DNA of 64,000 nt from Paraburkholderia antibiotica (GCF_012927125.1 NZ_JABBFZ010000017.1:109702-173701), one strand, 5' to 3'. Shown: positions 1-8,904, numbered from the stretch's first letter. Numbers and translations are program-made. Notes: a model not told the origin generated them from the sequence alone.

Positions 1-102
1 CTGTTTTTTCGCGGCGGAGCGCGCGGGCGTGACGGCTTTGGCCTTGTATTCGTCAGGCGACAAAAGATTGCCGAGCTTGCTGGGGGGAGTAGGCAAAGGC
101 AT
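1..102 (-). CDS. PhoH-like/PIN-domain protein, N-terminal fragment (partial at window edge)
   Basis: Only the first 34 codons are inside the window, starting MPLPTPPSKLGNL. The ATG at 102 has a GAGGGA ribosome site about five bases upstream. Memory of Burkholderia genomes places a PhoH-family (PIN plus PhoH ATPase) gene with a similar opening next to bcp. That is recall of gene order, and no PhoH domain is visible here. The first residues are Pro- and Ala-rich and carry no catalytic motif. The reading frame is open to the edge of the window. Confidence 0.5.
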   Translation of the reverse strand, partial: MPLPTPPSKLGNLLSPDEYKAKAVTPARSAAKKQ

Positions 103-458
103 GGTTTCCCTCGAAATAATCGGGTCACATATCGTGCGCCGCCCGTCGCATTCTGCCGGCGCCCTCACGGGGGCGCCCAGTTTGCGCGAGGAGGCGCGCA
201 TTCGGTCTAGAGATGCCGGTTCGCCTGGTCTTCGATAGGCTCCTTGACGGAAGCGCGCAACCCGATAAACGAACGGTCGCGCGCAATTAAAAAAGCCGCC
301 GCCCCGGCATTGGGGGCAAGCGGCTCGACTACGATGCTCGCGTTGCGCCTCATGCTCCGAACCGCCCCGGTGGATCCGGTCAAGCGGCCGTCAGAGTTGG
401 CGCAGCGGAGAACAGTATGGGGTGGACAGGCACTCATTGCGGCCCAATATAGCGCGCC
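103..458. other. Intergenic region between bcp and the PhoH-like gene
   Basis: I see no gene here. The region holds the bcp terminator (286-325) and a GGCGCCC/GGGCGCC hairpin with a six-base loop at 158-177, which would lie in the 5' leader of the PhoH-like transcript. Open frames crossing it are antisense to bcp. Confidence 0.6.
286..325 (-). terminator. Intrinsic terminator after bcp
   Basis: Read on the minus strand there is a GC-rich hairpin (AGCCGC, then GCCCC pairing with GGGGC and GCGGCT, with a small TT/G internal loop), followed directly by six or more T residues. It lies about 130 bases beyond the bcp stop codon. Confidence 0.75.
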
Positions 459-920
459 TCAAAGCGCTTGTACAGCTTCCAGAATGTCGTCGACGTGGCC
501 CGGCACTTTCACGCCGCGCCACTCCTGGCGAAGCACCCCGTCGGCGTCGATGAGGAACGTGGAGCGCTCGATCCCCCGTACCTCTTTGCCATACATTTTC
601 TTCATTTTGATGACATTGAAGAGCGCGCAGAGCGTTTCTTCCGTATCCGAAATCAGCGGGAACGGCAGTTCGAGCTTGGCCTTGAAATTGTCATGCGAGC
701 GCAGGCTGTCGCGCGACACGCCGAGCACTTCCGCGCCGGCCTTCTTGAACTTCGGGTACAGATCGCGGAACTGCAGACCTTCGGTCGTGCAGCCCGGCGT
801 GTTGTCCTTCGGATAGAAATACAGCACCACCTTCTTGCCCCGCAGCTTGGACAGCGTGATCTCGCCGCCGGTCGCGGGGGCGGTGAAGTCGGGGATGGGT
901 TGGTCGACTGCGATGGACAC
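459..920 (-). CDS. bcp: Thioredoxin-dependent peroxiredoxin, Bcp/PrxQ family
   Basis: A 153-residue cytoplasmic peroxidase that reduces H2O2 and organic peroxides, the usual length for Bcp. The GTG at 920 is chosen because the protein then begins at the family start, and GGAG lies nine bases upstream. The open frame extends further but only through low-complexity Arg/Ala sequence. The peroxidatic motif is DNTPGCTTEGLQF with Cys44. The resolving Cys found five residues later in E. coli Bcp is replaced (CTTEGL), so this is a one-Cys or alternative-Cys form; another Cys lies further on in ETLCALF. It sits downstream of arnD on the same strand, with a 250-base gap and its own terminator. Confidence 0.93.
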   Translation of the reverse strand: MSIAVDQPIPDFTAPATGGEITLSKLRGKKVVLYFYPKDNTPGCTTEGLQFRDLYPKFKKAGAEVLGVSRDSLRSHDNFKAKLELPFPLISDTEETLCALFNVIKMKKMYGKEVRGIERSTFLIDADGVLRQEWRGVKVPGHVDDILEAVQAL

Positions 921-1093
921 GAGGTTCTCCGGTGGTTGGAGCCGGCGTCGCTGGCTGCCGCGGCGTCGGCTGGTCTGTCGTCGAGGTTGTTGTTGTTCGG
1001 GGAGGCGGGCGGTGCCGGTGCGAGGAGGCCCGATGGCAGCCTGCCCGCAGCCCGCTTGCGCCTGCTTGCGCCTGCTTGCGGCGCCTTCGGAGC

Positions 1094-1142
1094 CCGCCTG
1101 CAGCATCAGGCGAGCTTGCCGCGTCCCCGATGCTGCAGGCGG
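1094..1142. repeat. Perfect 14-bp inverted repeat between arnD and bcp
   Basis: The arms CCGCCTGCAGCATC (1094-1107) and GATGCTGCAGGCGG (1129-1142) are perfectly complementary around a 21-base spacer. A short direct repeat of a CTTGCGCCTG unit lies alongside at about 1054-1080. There is no T tract, so it is not a standard terminator. It could be a transcript-end stabiliser for arnD or a REP-like remnant. Confidence 0.7.
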
Positions 1143-1169
1143 CGAGCGTCGCGCCGTGTTCCGGCCGTG

Positions 1170-2063
1170 TCAGGGCTGGATGATCAGCTTGCCGGAGCGC
1201 CCTGGAATTTCGCCCCACGTAACAGGGTACGATGGCAATGTGTCGCGGTCTAGCGTGGCGTAGTAGTCGCCCATCGTCGCGAACGTGTGGCCCTGCGCGC
1301 GCCAGCCTTCCAGCAGCTGCTCGAAAATCGGCGCGAGCTTCTGTCCTTCGAGTTCCGCGTGCAGCGTGAACACCTGGTCGTGCGGATTGTTTTCGGTCTG
1401 TTTGAGCATCCACGCGGCGACGTTGTGCGTGTCGACACCGTCGACGCCGAGCACTTCGTCGAGTGTCGGCAGCGTGGTCGGCATCTGCACGTGCGCGAGC
1501 GTCCTGCCGTCGACCACCGGCAGATACGGCGAGCGGCCACGGCCGTCGGACGCGTAGCGCATGCCCCACGCGTCGATCTGCTCGAACGCGTAGCCGTTCA
1601 TCTGCCAGCCGGCCGCGCCGTGCGTGACGGGCGGCGCGCCGAACACCTCGATGAAACGCTCGTGGCTGTGCTGCATCTGCCGCGCGGTCCACGCGCGATC
1701 TTTCGAGCGCACGTTGTCCTGCCAGTACACGTGGTCCCACGTATGGATGCCGCACTCGAAGCCGGCTTCGTGGATCGCGCGCATTTCCGCCGAAGTCTTC
1801 GCGCCGATGTCCGGACCAGGCAGCAGCACGCCGTACATCAGTTGCCGGATGCCGTAGTGCTCGACCACGGAAGTGCGCGACACCTTCTTCAGAAAGCCCG
1901 GCCGCAGCACGCGGCGCATCGCCCAACCGGTGTGGTCGGGACCGAGGCTGAAGAGGAAGGTGGCGCGCGCCTTGAAGCGGTCGAAGATGCGCGCGAGGTT
2001 TGGCACGCCTTCGCGGGTGCCGCGCAGCGTGTCGACGTCGATCTTCAGAACGATGCGAGCCAA
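1170..2063 (-). CDS. arnD: 4-deoxy-4-formamido-L-arabinose-phosphoundecaprenol deformylase
   Basis: A 297-residue NodB-type polysaccharide deacetylase that removes the formyl group from undecaprenyl-phosphate-linked Ara4FN on the aminoarabinose route to lipid A. The metal site is visible as KIDVDTLRG near the N terminus and HTWDH near residue 130. The length matches E. coli ArnD (296). The start is an unusual TTG at 2063, giving LARIVLKID where homologues have MARIVLKID. AAGAG lies upstream and the preceding gene stops ten bases away at 2074. It is the last gene of the arnBC-formyltransferase-dehydrogenase-arnD run. A longer in-frame reading to 2342 would overlap its neighbour and is not coding-like. 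Confidence 0.93.
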   Translation of the reverse strand: MARIVLKIDVDTLRGTREGVPNLARIFDRFKARATFLFSLGPDHTGWAMRRVLRPGFLKKVSRTSVVEHYGIRQLMYGVLLPGPDIGAKTSAEMRAIHEAGFECGIHTWDHVYWQDNVRSKDRAWTARQMQHSHERFIEVFGAPPVTHGAAGWQMNGYAFEQIDAWGMRYASDGRGRSPYLPVVDGRTLAHVQMPTTLPTLDEVLGVDGVDTHNVAAWMLKQTENNPHDQVFTLHAELEGQKLAPIFEQLLEGWRAQGHTFATMGDYYATLDRDTLPSYPVTWGEIPGRSGKLIIQP

Positions 2064-2073
2064 GGATGCGCTC

Positions 2074-3120
2074 TTATTGCTGTTCGACGAGTGCGCGGGC
2101 TTCCGCGACGTGGCCGCGGTACGCCTCGAAAATCTTGCGCAGCGCTTCGTCGAAGGTCGACTTCGGCGCCCAGCCGAGTTCCTGCATCGTGTTGTCGATC
2201 TTCGGCACGCGGTTCTGCACGTCCTGGTAGCCGTTGCCGTAGTACGCGCCCGACGACGTCTCGACCAGTTGCACCTGCTTGGCCATCGCCGCGTATTCGG
2301 GGAATTCCGCGGCCAGCGCCAGCATCTTGTGCGCGAGCTCACGCACCGAGAAGTTGTTGGTCGGGTTGCCGATGTTGTAGATCTTGCCGGTCGCGACGCC
2401 GTCCTTGTTCTCGATGATCTTCATCAGCGCGCCGATGCCGTCGTCGATGTCCGTGAACGCGCGCTTCTGCGCGCCGCCGTCGACGAGGCTGATGTTCTCG
2501 CCGCGCACGATGTGGCCAAGGAACTGCGTGACCACGCGCGACGAACCTTCCTTCGGCGTGTAGATCGAGTCGAGACCCGGGCCGATCCAGTTGAACGGAC
2601 GGAACAGCGTGAAGTTCAGGCCTTCCATGCCGTAGCCCCAGATCACGCGGTCCATCAACTGCTTCGAGCACGCGTAGATCCAGCGCGGCTTGTTGATCGG
2701 GCCGTACGACAGTTGCGATTCTTCCGGATCGAACTGCTCGTCCGTGCACATGCCGTAGACCTCGGAGGTCGACGGAAACACGAGGTGCTTGCCGTACTTG
2801 ACGGCCGAACGCACGATCGGCAGGTTCGCCTCGAAGTCCAGTTCGAACACGCGCAGCGGCTGCTTCACATAGGTAGCGGGCGTGGCGATCGCGACGAGCG
2901 GCAGGATCACATCGCACTTGCGGATGTGATATTCGACCCACTCCTTGTTGATCGTGATGTCGCCTTCGAAGAAGTGCATCCGCTCGTGATTGACGAGGTC
3001 ACCCAGACGTTCGGTCTGCATGTCCATCCCGAACACTTCCCAGTCGGTCGTTTCGAGAATGCGTTTGGACAGGTGATGGCCGATAAAGCCGTTCACACCC
3101 AGAATCAGGACTTTTTTCAT
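2074..3120 (-). CDS. arnA: UDP-glucuronate 4-dehydrogenase/decarboxylase (C-terminal ArnA activity as a separate protein)
   Basis: A 348-residue extended short-chain dehydrogenase, equivalent to the C-terminal half of E. coli ArnA. It oxidises and decarboxylates UDP-glucuronic acid to UDP-4-keto-arabinose, the substrate of ArnB. The NAD motif is GVNGFIGHH at residues 8-16. The catalytic region has STSEVYG and RWIYACSKQLMD (Tyr-x3-Lys type), and RPFNWIGPG is typical of the decarboxylase. It starts three bases after the formyltransferase stop at 3123. In enterobacteria the two activities are fused; here they are adjacent single-domain genes. Confidence 0.93.
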   Translation of the reverse strand: MKKVLILGVNGFIGHHLSKRILETTDWEVFGMDMQTERLGDLVNHERMHFFEGDITINKEWVEYHIRKCDVILPLVAIATPATYVKQPLRVFELDFEANLPIVRSAVKYGKHLVFPSTSEVYGMCTDEQFDPEESQLSYGPINKPRWIYACSKQLMDRVIWGYGMEGLNFTLFRPFNWIGPGLDSIYTPKEGSSRVVTQFLGHIVRGENISLVDGGAQKRAFTDIDDGIGALMKIIENKDGVATGKIYNIGNPTNNFSVRELAHKMLALAAEFPEYAAMAKQVQLVETSSGAYYGNGYQDVQNRVPKIDNTMQELGWAPKSTFDEALRKIFEAYRGHVAEARALVEQQ

Positions 3121-3122
3121 GA

Positions 3123-4052
3123 CTATCGGGGAGTTTGGATGAGCTGGGCGAATTCCGCCGGACTGACGACAGTTTCTGCGCCGTCGTGCTGGTGCCGTAA
3201 TTCGTGGATGGTGATCGCGCGGCCGTCGCCGCAGATCGCGAAAACGGCATTATCGCTTACGTGCAGGCCCGCCGGCAAATCCGGGCGGAGCGCGCCGGGC
3301 ATCGCGAGGCGCGCGCGCGCGACGATCAGCCGGTGGCCGTTCAGGTCCGTGAACGCGCCCGGATAGGGCGGCGCGACCGCGCGGATCAGGTTGTAGACCT
3401 GCTGCGCGGGCTGGGTCCAGTCGATGCGGCCGTCTTCCGGCTTGCGCCCGCCGTAGTAGCTGCCGTGCGCGAGATCGTTCGGCAGATGCGGCGCTTCGCC
3501 GGCGAGCAGCGCCGGCAGCACGCGCCACAAGGTCTGCTCGGCGGCGACCGTGACCTTGTCGAACACTTGCGCGGCGGTGTCGTCGGGCAGGATCGGTACC
3601 GGCGTCTGCGCGATGATCGCGCCGGCGTCGGGCTTGGCGGCCATTTCGTGCAGCGTCGCGCCGGTTTCCGTTTCGCCGTGGATCACTGCCCAGTTGGTCG
3701 GTACGCGGCCGCGATATTTCGGCAGCAGCGAGCCGTGCATGTTGTAAGCGCCCCGTGCGGCGAGCGCCAGCAGCTCGAGCGGCAACATGTGGCGGTAGTA
3801 GAACGAGAAGATGAAGTCCGGCCGCGCGGCGCTGACCGCGGCGCGCAGCTCAGGGCTCTTCGGATCGGCGGGCGTGACGACCGGAATGCCGTGCTCGGCC
3901 GCGACCGACGCGACGCTGCGGAACCAGATGTTCTCGCTCGGGTTGTCCTCGTGGGTGACGACGAGCGCCACCTCGACGCCGCGCGCGAGCAGCACCTGCA
4001 GGCAGCGCACGCCGACGTTGTGATACGCGAATACGACGGCGCGCGGCTTCAT
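3123..4052 (-). CDS. UDP-Ara4N formyltransferase (N-terminal ArnA activity as a separate protein)
   Basis: A 309-residue methionyl-tRNA-formyltransferase-fold enzyme corresponding to the N-terminal half of ArnA. It transfers formyl from N10-formyl-THF to UDP-Ara4N. The signature NMHGSLLPKYRGRVPTNWA (His/Asn active site near residue 105) is present. The C-terminal region has RPEDGRIDW-like sequence and the OB-fold end typical of Fmt relatives. The ATG at 4052 overlaps the arnC stop (ATGA), so translation is probably coupled. Burkholderia annotations usually call this gene simply formyltransferase. Confidence 0.92.
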   Translation of the reverse strand: MKPRAVVFAYHNVGVRCLQVLLARGVEVALVVTHEDNPSENIWFRSVASVAAEHGIPVVTPADPKSPELRAAVSAARPDFIFSFYYRHMLPLELLALAARGAYNMHGSLLPKYRGRVPTNWAVIHGETETGATLHEMAAKPDAGAIIAQTPVPILPDDTAAQVFDKVTVAAEQTLWRVLPALLAGEAPHLPNDLAHGSYYGGRKPEDGRIDWTQPAQQVYNLIRAVAPPYPGAFTDLNGHRLIVARARLAMPGALRPDLPAGLHVSDNAVFAICGDGRAITIHELRHQHDGAETVVSPAEFAQLIQTPR

Positions 4053-5095
4053 GGCGTGGGTCCCTGATCGGCGAGCGGGGTGGCCCGCACCGCGGGTTGC
4101 GCGACGCTCTCGCGCGGCGTCTGGCTGATCGGCAAACCGTCACGCTCTTCGAGAATGGTCTGCACCAGATAACGCGGCCGCGCGCGCACCTGCTGATAGA
4201 TCCGGCCGATGTACTCGCCGAGCAGGCCGAGCGCGAAGATGATCACGCCGAGCAGGAAGAAGGTGATAGCGAACAGCGTGAACACACCTTGCACTTCCGC
4301 GCCGATGATGAAGCGCCGAATCAGCAGCAGCACGAACAGCGCCGCGGAGCCGAGCGACAGGATCACCCCGATGAACGACAGCCATTGCAGCGGCACCACC
4401 GAAAAGCCGGTGACGAGGTCGAAATTCAGCCGGATCAGCGAATACAGCGAGTACTTCGATTCGCCGGCGAAGCGCTCCTCGTGCGCGACGTCGATCTCGA
4501 CCGGGTTCTGCGCGAACGTGTACGCGAGCGCCGGAATGAACGTATTGATCTCGCCGCAGCGGTTGATCGTATCGACGATGTGGCGGCTGTACGCGCGCAG
4601 CATGCAGCCCTGGTCGGTCATCTTGATGCGCGTGATGCGCTCGCGCAGATGGTTCATCGCGCGCGAGGCCTTGCGGCGCCACAGGCTGTCCTGGCGCTGC
4701 ATGCGGATCGTGCCGACGTAGTCGTAGCCGTCGCGCATCTTCGCGACCAGCTTGCCGATTTCCTCGGGCGGGTTCTGCAGGTCGGCGTCGAGCGTGATCA
4801 CGATGTCGCCGCGCGATTGCTCGAAGCCCGCGAGAATCGCCATGTGCTGGCCGTAGTTGCCGTTCAGCAGGATCACGCGCGTCGCGTCGGGGCGGGCGCG
4901 GAACTGCTCGGCGAGCAGCGCGGCGGATTTGTCGCGGCTGCCGTCGTTGATGAAGATCACTTCATAGCGGGTGCCGAGCGCGTCGAGCGCCGGATAGAGG
5001 CGCGCGAACAGCGCAGCCAGTCCGGCTTCCTCGTTGTACACCGGGATGATGATCGATACTTCCGGTGCGACGGCGCGATGTTCCGAATAAGTCAT
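4049..5095 (-). CDS. arnC: Undecaprenyl-phosphate Ara4FN transferase
   Basis: A 348-residue GT2 glycosyltransferase that moves Ara4FN from UDP to undecaprenyl phosphate on the inner face of the membrane. The N-terminal catalytic domain has SIIIPVYNEE, the metal-binding TLDADLQNPP and QHMAILAGF. Two strongly hydrophobic segments at about residues 235-305 are the family's membrane anchors. The C-terminal tail is cytoplasmic and variable. It starts seven bases after the arnB stop and overlaps the formyltransferase start, so it is an internal gene of the operon. Confidence 0.94.
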   Translation of the reverse strand: MTYSEHRAVAPEVSIIIPVYNEEAGLAALFARLYPALDALGTRYEVIFINDGSRDKSAALLAEQFRARPDATRVILLNGNYGQHMAILAGFEQSRGDIVITLDADLQNPPEEIGKLVAKMRDGYDYVGTIRMQRQDSLWRRKASRAMNHLRERITRIKMTDQGCMLRAYSRHIVDTINRCGEINTFIPALAYTFAQNPVEIDVAHEERFAGESKYSLYSLIRLNFDLVTGFSVVPLQWLSFIGVILSLGSAALFVLLLIRRFIIGAEVQGVFTLFAITFFLLGVIIFALGLLGEYIGRIYQQVRARPRYLVQTILEERDGLPISQTPRESVAQPAVRATPLADQGPTP

Positions 5096-5101
5096 GTCCG
5101 C

Positions 5102-6253
5102 TTATTTTCCGTATTGTTCGCAAATTTCATTGACCGCGCGGCACACGCGCTCGACATCGCCTTCGTTCATCAGCGTGAAGAGCGGCAGCGTCACGGTGGT
5201 GGCGCCGAAGCGCTCCGCGTGCGGGAACATGCCTTCCCGGAAGCCGCGCGCGCGGTACAGCGAGAACAGGTGTAGCGCCGGGTAATGCACGCCCGAGCCG
5301 ATGCCGCAATTCTTCAGCTCGCCCATGAAGCCGGCGCGGTCGATCGACAGTTTTTCGAGCGGCAGCGTGATCTGGAACATGTGCCAGTTGCTGTTCTCGA
5401 AGTCGGCGAACGGCAGGCCGATGCCGAGCTGGACCGCCGCGCCGCCTTCGAGGCCGGCGAAATACGCCCGCACCAGCTTCCTGCGCTGCGCGGTGAAGCG
5501 TTCGATGTGCGGCAGCTGGCCGAGGCCGACGCGCGCGGCGACGTCGGTCAGGTTGTACTTGCCGCCGAGCACGTCGCAGTCCATGCCGTCGAAGCCGGTG
5601 CGGGTGATGCCCTGCAGCCGGTACTTCTGCGCGAGCAGCGCTTCTTCCTCGTTGTTCAGGACCAGCGCGCCGCCTTCGACCGAGGTCAGATTCTTGTTCG
5701 CGTGGAAGCTGAACGACACGATGTCGCCGAGCTTGCCGATGCGCTCGCCGCGCCACGTCGAGCCGAACGCCTGCGCCGCGTCTTCGATCACGCGCAGCTT
5801 GTGCGCGCGGGCGATCGCGTACAGGCGGTCCATGTCGACCGGCAGGCCGCTCAGGAACACCGGCAGCAGCGCCTTGGTGCGCGGTGTGATGGCTTTTTCG
5901 AGCTGGTCCAGATCGATGTTGCGGGTGACCGGGTCGATGTCGGCGAACACCGGCGTCGCGCCGGTTTCGAGGATCACGTTGGAGGTCGACACCCAGGTGG
6001 CCGGCGTCGTGATGACTTCGTCGCCGGGACCGACGCCGGCGATGCGCAGGCCGATTTCGAGCGTCGCGGTGCCGGAGTTGAAGGTGCGCACTGGACGGCC
6101 GCCGCAGAACTCGGAGAGCGCCGCCTCGAACTTCTGGTTCTGCGGGCCGGTGGTGATCCAGCCGGAACGCAGCACGTCGGCGACGCCCTGGATCGTTTCT
6201 TCATCGATCTCGGGTTTGACAAACGGCAAAAACGGGACTGTTGACTGGCTCAT
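5102..6253 (-). CDS. arnB: UDP-4-amino-4-deoxy-L-arabinose/oxoglutarate aminotransferase
   Basis: A 383-residue DegT/DnrJ/EryC1-family PLP enzyme that converts UDP-4-keto-arabinose to UDP-Ara4N with glutamate. The PLP lysine is in SFHANKNLT (about residue 187), with VIEDAAQAFGS upstream. The ATG at 6253 gives the family N terminus (MSQSTVPFLPFVKPEIDEE); a longer frame to 6334 adds an unlikely 27 residues. It is the first gene of the five-gene run, with 353 bases of non-coding DNA in front. Confidence 0.94.
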   Translation of the reverse strand: MSQSTVPFLPFVKPEIDEETIQGVADVLRSGWITTGPQNQKFEAALSEFCGGRPVRTFNSGTATLEIGLRIAGVGPGDEVITTPATWVSTSNVILETGATPVFADIDPVTRNIDLDQLEKAITPRTKALLPVFLSGLPVDMDRLYAIARAHKLRVIEDAAQAFGSTWRGERIGKLGDIVSFSFHANKNLTSVEGGALVLNNEEEALLAQKYRLQGITRTGFDGMDCDVLGGKYNLTDVAARVGLGQLPHIERFTAQRRKLVRAYFAGLEGGAAVQLGIGLPFADFENSNWHMFQITLPLEKLSIDRAGFMGELKNCGIGSGVHYPALHLFSLYRARGFREGMFPHAERFGATTVTLPLFTLMNEGDVERVCRAVNEICEQYGK

Positions 6254-6606
6254 GAATGCATCGCTCGATTGAAAGGGGGGCTCAGCCCGACGGGCGCGAA
6301 GTAAACCACAAAGTACGCGCAAACCCAAGACCACGGCGGAAAAGACGCAACCGTGCAGCTTACCGCGCTCAAGCTTACGTCTGGCTTAGGCGGCCGGTAA
6401 GCCGCCTGGGTTCCTGCGTGCCTGCCGATCGCTTACAGTCCGATTGCAGCGCGGCCGTTGCGCGACTGTCGCACGTGGGCCGCGAACTTTTCGCGAAATT
6501 GTCGCGCCGGGCGTGTTTCGCCAAGGCGGCGCGAAGATGCTAAACGGTTATAAATGGTGACCGGGCCTGACCGGCGGTAGCCGGCCAGCCGTGGCCGGCG
6601 CCGCGC
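6254..6606. other. Intergenic region upstream of arnB
   Basis: I see no gene here. A 7-bp stem AGGCGGC/GCCGCCT with a six-base loop lies at 6388-6407. On the minus strand, TATAAC near 6550 is a possible -10 for an arnB promoter, but no convincing -35 accompanies it. The size of the gap suggests arnB has its own promoter apart from arnT and the SMR gene. Confidence 0.4.
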
Positions 6607-6978
6607 CTAGCTGCGCGCGAGCACGAACACGCCGATCAGGATGATGCCGATGCCGACCAGCTTCTGCACCGACATCACTTCGCCGAACAGATACCACGCG
6701 GCCAGCGCGTTGACCACGTAGCCGAGCGACAGCATCGGATAGGCGATCGACACGTCCACGCGCGACAGCCCGACGACCCACACCACCACGCTGATCACAT
6801 AGCAGGCGAGCCCGCCGATGATCGGCGGCTGCATCGCGAGCTTGAAGCCGATGGGCAGGATGTTCGCACGGGTGAATTCGAAGTGTCCAACGGCATTCGT
6901 GCCGGCCTTGAGAAGGAGCTGCGCACCGGCGTTCAGCGTGACGCCGGCGAGAATGCAGAAGAGGGAAATCGGGTTCAT
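6607..6978 (-). CDS. SMR/EamA-type small membrane protein, probable undecaprenyl-P-Ara4N flippase subunit (ArnE/ArnF-like)
   Basis: A 123-residue protein with four hydrophobic segments: residues ~1-22, ~45-66, ~75-95 and ~100-121. GAQLLLKAGT near the N terminus and YPMLSLGYVVNALAAWYLFGE are typical of the small multidrug resistance/EamA fold. E. coli uses an ArnE-ArnF pair to flip Ara4N-phosphoundecaprenol; here only one such gene is seen, so it may act as a homodimer. It starts 25 bases after the arnT stop. The arn assignment comes from the neighbours; the fold alone would also fit another SMR transporter. Confidence 0.75.
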   Translation of the reverse strand: MNPISLFCILAGVTLNAGAQLLLKAGTNAVGHFEFTRANILPIGFKLAMQPPIIGGLACYVISVVVWVVGLSRVDVSIAYPMLSLGYVVNALAAWYLFGEVMSVQKLVGIGIILIGVFVLARS

Positions 6979-7002
6979 CGAACGGTCCGGATGGCGGGGT
7001 GG

Positions 7003-8904
7003 TCAGGGTTGTGTTTTGGCAGCCGACGCCGGCGCCGGTACCGCGGCGGGCGTGGCTGGCGTGGTGGATGCGGCCGGGGCTGCGGTGTCCGCTGCGGCCG
7101 GCGTGGCCGGCGTGGCCGGTGCTGCGGCCGGGGAAGCCGAAGAGGCCGCGGCCGGCGAGGTTACAGGCGCGGCATCGGTCGCGGCGGGCGCAGCGCCGGC
7201 GTCCGCCGGCAGCGGTTTCATCACCACCACGCGACGCGAATCGCGCGCGATCACCTGTATCGGCAGCCCCTGTTTGACGAGGCGCTCGTAGGTCGGCGGC
7301 GGAATCAGCGCGAGCGCGTAGCGGTCGGCCTTCCAGCGTTCGATCCACGCATCGACGGTCGGGACCCATTTTTTCGGCTCGACCGATACGCCGAACGCGA
7401 GTTCGTCCGGGTGCTCGACCATGATCATCGTGTGGTCGATATAGAACGGCAGCGTGTGATCGAGCACGCCGACCGAATAGAACGGTGTGTCGGGCGGCAG
7501 CTTCGCGAGCTCGGCCTTGATGGCCGGCGCGAGCGGCGCGCCGGAGCTCAGGCGGCCGAACACGTCGTGACCGGTGCCGGCGATCGTGCCGAGCAGCAGC
7601 CAGCCCGCGCCGAACGCGGCGAGCGCGCCGAGGCCGACCCGCTTGCCGGCGCCGCCGGCCTGGCCGCGGCGATTCAGCCACAGCGCGAACAGCGTCAGCA
7701 CGAACGCGACGGCGAGCGCGGCGAGCACCCATACGCGGAATGCGACGTACAGCTCGGTCGGGTTGCGCGCGGTGCCGAGGCGCGGCAGGAACAGCGCGCC
7801 GAACGCGGCGACCACGAAAAAGAGCGCGTAGCCCGCCAGATGGCGGTGCAACTGCTCACGCGTGACGAGCGGCAGGTACATGCCGATCAGCATGGCGATC
7901 GGCGGCGCGATCGGCAGCGTATAGGACAGCAGCTTCGAATGCGACGCGCTGAAGAACAGGAAGATGAACACGATCCAGGTGAGCATCAGCGTGACCGGCG
8001 CGAAGCCGTTCGGCTGACGCGGCTGGCGCCATGCGTGACGCACGCTTTGCAGCGTCACCGACAGCCACGGCAGGAAGCCCACCAGCAGCACCGGCACGAA
8101 GTAGTAGAACGGGCCGGGGCGGTTCTGCTCGGGCGTCAGATAGCGCTTGAACTGCTGAACGATGAAGAAGAAGTTCAGGAATTCCGGATTGCGCTGTTGC
8201 ACGAGCACGAACCACGGCGTCACGATCGCGAAAAAGACGATCAGTCCGCTCACCAGGTGCAGCCGCTTCCACAGCGCCCAGTCGCGCGCGATCAGCGTGT
8301 ACAGCACCAGCACCGCGCCCGGCAGGATCAGGCCGACGAGGCCCTTGGAGAGCACCGCCATCGCCATCGATGCCCAGCACACCCACATCCAGCCGCGCAC
8401 GCACGATGGCCGCAGGTTGGGGCGCTGCGCGAGCAGCAGCGCGCACAGCGTGAGCGTCATCCAGAACGACAGGCCCATGTCGAGCGTGTTGAAGTGGCCC
8501 ATCAGGTTCCAGTACGGCGAGCAGGCGAGCACCAGCGCCGCGAACACGCCGGCCGTCGTGTTGAACACGCGCGCGCCGGTGAAGCCGAGCAGCAGCACGC
8601 CGACGAAGCCCGTCAGCGCGGTATAGAGGCGCGCCTGCCATTCGCCGATACCGAACCACGCGAACGTCAGCGCATTCGCCCAGGTTTGCAGCGGCGGTTT
8701 CTCAAAATACTTGTAGGCGTTGTAGCGCGGCGTGATCCAGTCGCCGGTGACGAACATCTCGCGCGCCATTTCGGCGTAGCGGCCTTCGTCGCTCGGCAGC
8801 AGATGGCGCCAGCCGAGCGGCACGAACCAGATCACGGCGAGAACCAGCACCAGCAGCAGGATGGCGGTGCGGTTGAGCGGTAGCCTCGACGGCGTATCGT
8901 TCAT
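7003..8904 (-). CDS. arnT: Lipid A aminoarabinose transferase ArnT-type (GT39/GT83)
   Basis: A 633-residue inner-membrane glycosyltransferase that moves Ara4N from undecaprenyl phosphate to lipid A. The N-terminal membrane helix is followed by the family signature DEGRYAEMAREM and RYNAYKYFEKPPL in the first periplasmic loop. About a dozen hydrophobic helices follow, then a periplasmic C-terminal domain (SVGVLDHTLPFYIDHTMIMV). The last ~50 residues are almost pure Ala/Pro/Thr/Ser and exceed the usual ArnT length (~550), which suggests a low-complexity tail. In some Burkholderia aminoarabinose is reported to be needed for LPS export and viability, which would explain a complete set here. Confidence 0.88.
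   Translation of the reverse strand: MNDTPSRLPLNRTAILLLVLVLAVIWFVPLGWRHLLPSDEGRYAEMAREMFVTGDWITPRYNAYKYFEKPPLQTWANALTFAWFGIGEWQARLYTALTGFVGVLLLGFTGARVFNTTAGVFAALVLACSPYWNLMGHFNTLDMGLSFWMTLTLCALLLAQRPNLRPSCVRGWMWVCWASMAMAVLSKGLVGLILPGAVLVLYTLIARDWALWKRLHLVSGLIVFFAIVTPWFVLVQQRNPEFLNFFFIVQQFKRYLTPEQNRPGPFYYFVPVLLVGFLPWLSVTLQSVRHAWRQPRQPNGFAPVTLMLTWIVFIFLFFSASHSKLLSYTLPIAPPIAMLIGMYLPLVTREQLHRHLAGYALFFVVAAFGALFLPRLGTARNPTELYVAFRVWVLAALAVAFVLTLFALWLNRRGQAGGAGKRVGLGALAAFGAGWLLLGTIAGTGHDVFGRLSSGAPLAPAIKAELAKLPPDTPFYSVGVLDHTLPFYIDHTMIMVEHPDELAFGVSVEPKKWVPTVDAWIERWKADRYALALIPPPTYERLVKQGLPIQVIARDSRRVVVMKPLPADAGAAPAATDAAPVTSPAAASSASPAAAPATPATPAAADTAAPAASTTPATPAAVPAPASAAKTQP

Noticed and set aside
6883..8883. 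666-residue plus-strand open frame over arnT
   Set aside because: Antisense to a gene with clear homology; Arg/His/Gln-rich shadow composition typical of high-GC DNA.
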